Source: Alistipes sp. (GTDB lineage Bacteria > Bacteroidota > Bacteroidia > Bacteroidales > Rikenellaceae). From it: 6,203 bases of DNA. The notes below the pieces were generated by a model that was not told where the DNA came from, did no database searches, and saw only the letters and a program-made list of their open reading frames with translations. How positions within the stretch are numbered: position 1 is the stretch's first letter; every line of letters starts with the position of its first letter. The stretch covers positions 1 through 6,203 of the forward strand of contig JAFNUH010000019.1 in NCBI GenBank assembly GCA_017384185.1, read 5' to 3'. A program made the position numbers and the translations under genes. Below are positions 5,501 through 6,203 of this stretch, piece by piece.

Positions 5501-6203
5501 TCTCCGAGTGTTTGAAGATTTTATATCCTATTGCCGCCATCAGGATTGACATCAGCGGGCTGAGGTAGTTGAATACGCAGTAGGGTAGGTAGGTGAGTGT
5601 GGCGACACCCAAAACCGTTGATTGTGTCATACCGCACGAGTTCCACGGGATGAGCACCGAGGTGACGGTTGCCGAATCCTCGACGCTACGGCTCAGCAAG
5701 CGACGCTCCAAGCCACGATTGTCGTAGAGGTTTCGGAAGAGATTACCCGTCAGGATGATAGATATATATTGGTCTCCCGTTGCAAGGTTGAAAAAGAGTC
5801 CAGAGCAAACCGTAGAGCCCACAACGCTAACCGTGCGGCGTGCCACACGGATAAAGAGCTGCGAGATAGCAGTCAGCATACCACTGCCGTACATCACACC
5901 TCCGAAACACATTGCGCAGATAATCAACCAAATGGTATCCATCATACCACCCATACCGCTCGTTGCAACCAGGTCGTTGAGCAGCAGATTACCCGTCTCC
6001 ACGGCAGTACTACCCGTTGCAGCCTGCACGACGGCATATATCGAGGGCATAACCGAGGCAGAGTCGCTTTGGGCGATACTCATAATAATCTCGGGCTGAG
6101 CTACTACCATAGCTATGGCAGCCATTGCTACCGATGCAAAGAGCGTCACGATAGCGGGCAGACGGCGTGAGATGAGCACACCCGTAAGTACGGGCACAAC
6201 CAA
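5475..6203 (-). CDS. nhaC: NhaC-family Na+/H+ antiporter (partial, N-terminus beyond window)
   Basis: The C-terminal 242 or so residues of an inner-membrane cation/proton antiporter. The reading frame is open to the window edge, and no convincing start is visible: the first codon is an internal TTG. Hydrophobic, probably membrane-spanning segments lie at about residues 15-36, 88-112, 124-142, 145-155, 196-212 and 214-229. Family-like motifs are ATGDQYISIILTGNLF (about 141-156) and LSRSVEDSATVTS followed by LIPWNSCG (about 170-191), which match the conserved polar segments of NhaC. The chain ends in a short hydrophilic tail, HSENETETNNI. Complete NhaC proteins are roughly 450-500 residues, so about half is present. 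The transported ion cannot be told from sequence: Na+/H+ exchange is the family default, but some relatives exchange organic substrates such as malate and lactate. The downstream HAD gene overlaps it and probably shares its transcript. Confidence 0.9.
   Translation of the reverse strand: MVVPVLTGVLISRRLPAIVTLFASVAMAAIAMVVAQPEIIMSIAQSDSASVMPSIYAVVQAATGSTAVETGNLLLNDLVATSGMGGMMDTIWLIICAMCFGGVMYGSGMLTAISQLFIRVARRTVSVVGSTVCSGLFFNLATGDQYISIILTGNLFRNLYDNRGLERRLLSRSVEDSATVTSVLIPWNSCGMTQSTVLGVATLTYLPYCVFNYLSPLMSILMAAIGYKIFKHSENETETNNI

Noticed and set aside
5622..6170. Open plus-strand frame of 182 codons opposite the antiporter gene.
   Set aside because: The product is rich in His, Thr and Arg with no recognisable domain, and the opposite strand encodes clear NhaC motifs.

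Overview
The window most likely comes from the order Bacteroidales (phylum Bacteroidota), perhaps an Alistipes/Rikenellaceae-like gut bacterium; the genus is a guess. The evidence is a DUF4290 protein and a DUF4369/TlpA-like lipoprotein (both typical of this phylum), promoters of the Bacteroidetes form (TTTG or TTG, about 20 bases, TAnnTTTG), and A/T-rich leaders without clear Shine-Dalgarno sequences. No tRNA, rRNA, CRISPR array or insertion sequence is visible.

Left block (1-3334, minus strand, transcribed right to left): DUF4290 protein, then a lipoprotein with a thioredoxin fold but no active-site cysteines, then a LpxH-type lipid A diphosphatase, then thymidylate synthase ThyA (3' end cut by the window edge). 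The gaps are 42, 9 and 1 bases, so this looks like one operon. A good internal promoter lies in the 42-base gap and could drive lipoprotein-lpxH-thyA separately. The operon mixes envelope functions with dTMP synthesis.

Middle (3335-4674): a 212-base divergent intergenic region leads to a plus-strand gene for a sigma-54-type AAA+ regulator. A clear plus-strand promoter sits at 3478-3507, and a weaker minus-strand candidate at 3514-3544 would start almost on top of it in the opposite direction. The regulator's receiver domain has lost the acidic pair, the phospho-acceptor Asp and the conserved Lys, and the protein ends directly after the AAA+ domain with no DNA-binding domain.

Right block (4675-6203): between two convergent genes lies a 123-base imperfect palindrome, then a Rho-independent terminator. 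On the minus strand, an NhaC-type Na+/H+ antiporter (5' end cut by the window edge) overlaps a downstream phosphoglycolate-phosphatase-like HAD hydrolase by 26 bases, which suggests a two-gene transcript.

Most genes are ordinary core genes. The unusual items are the pseudo-receiver regulator, the long palindrome, and the redox-dead thioredoxin-fold lipoprotein.
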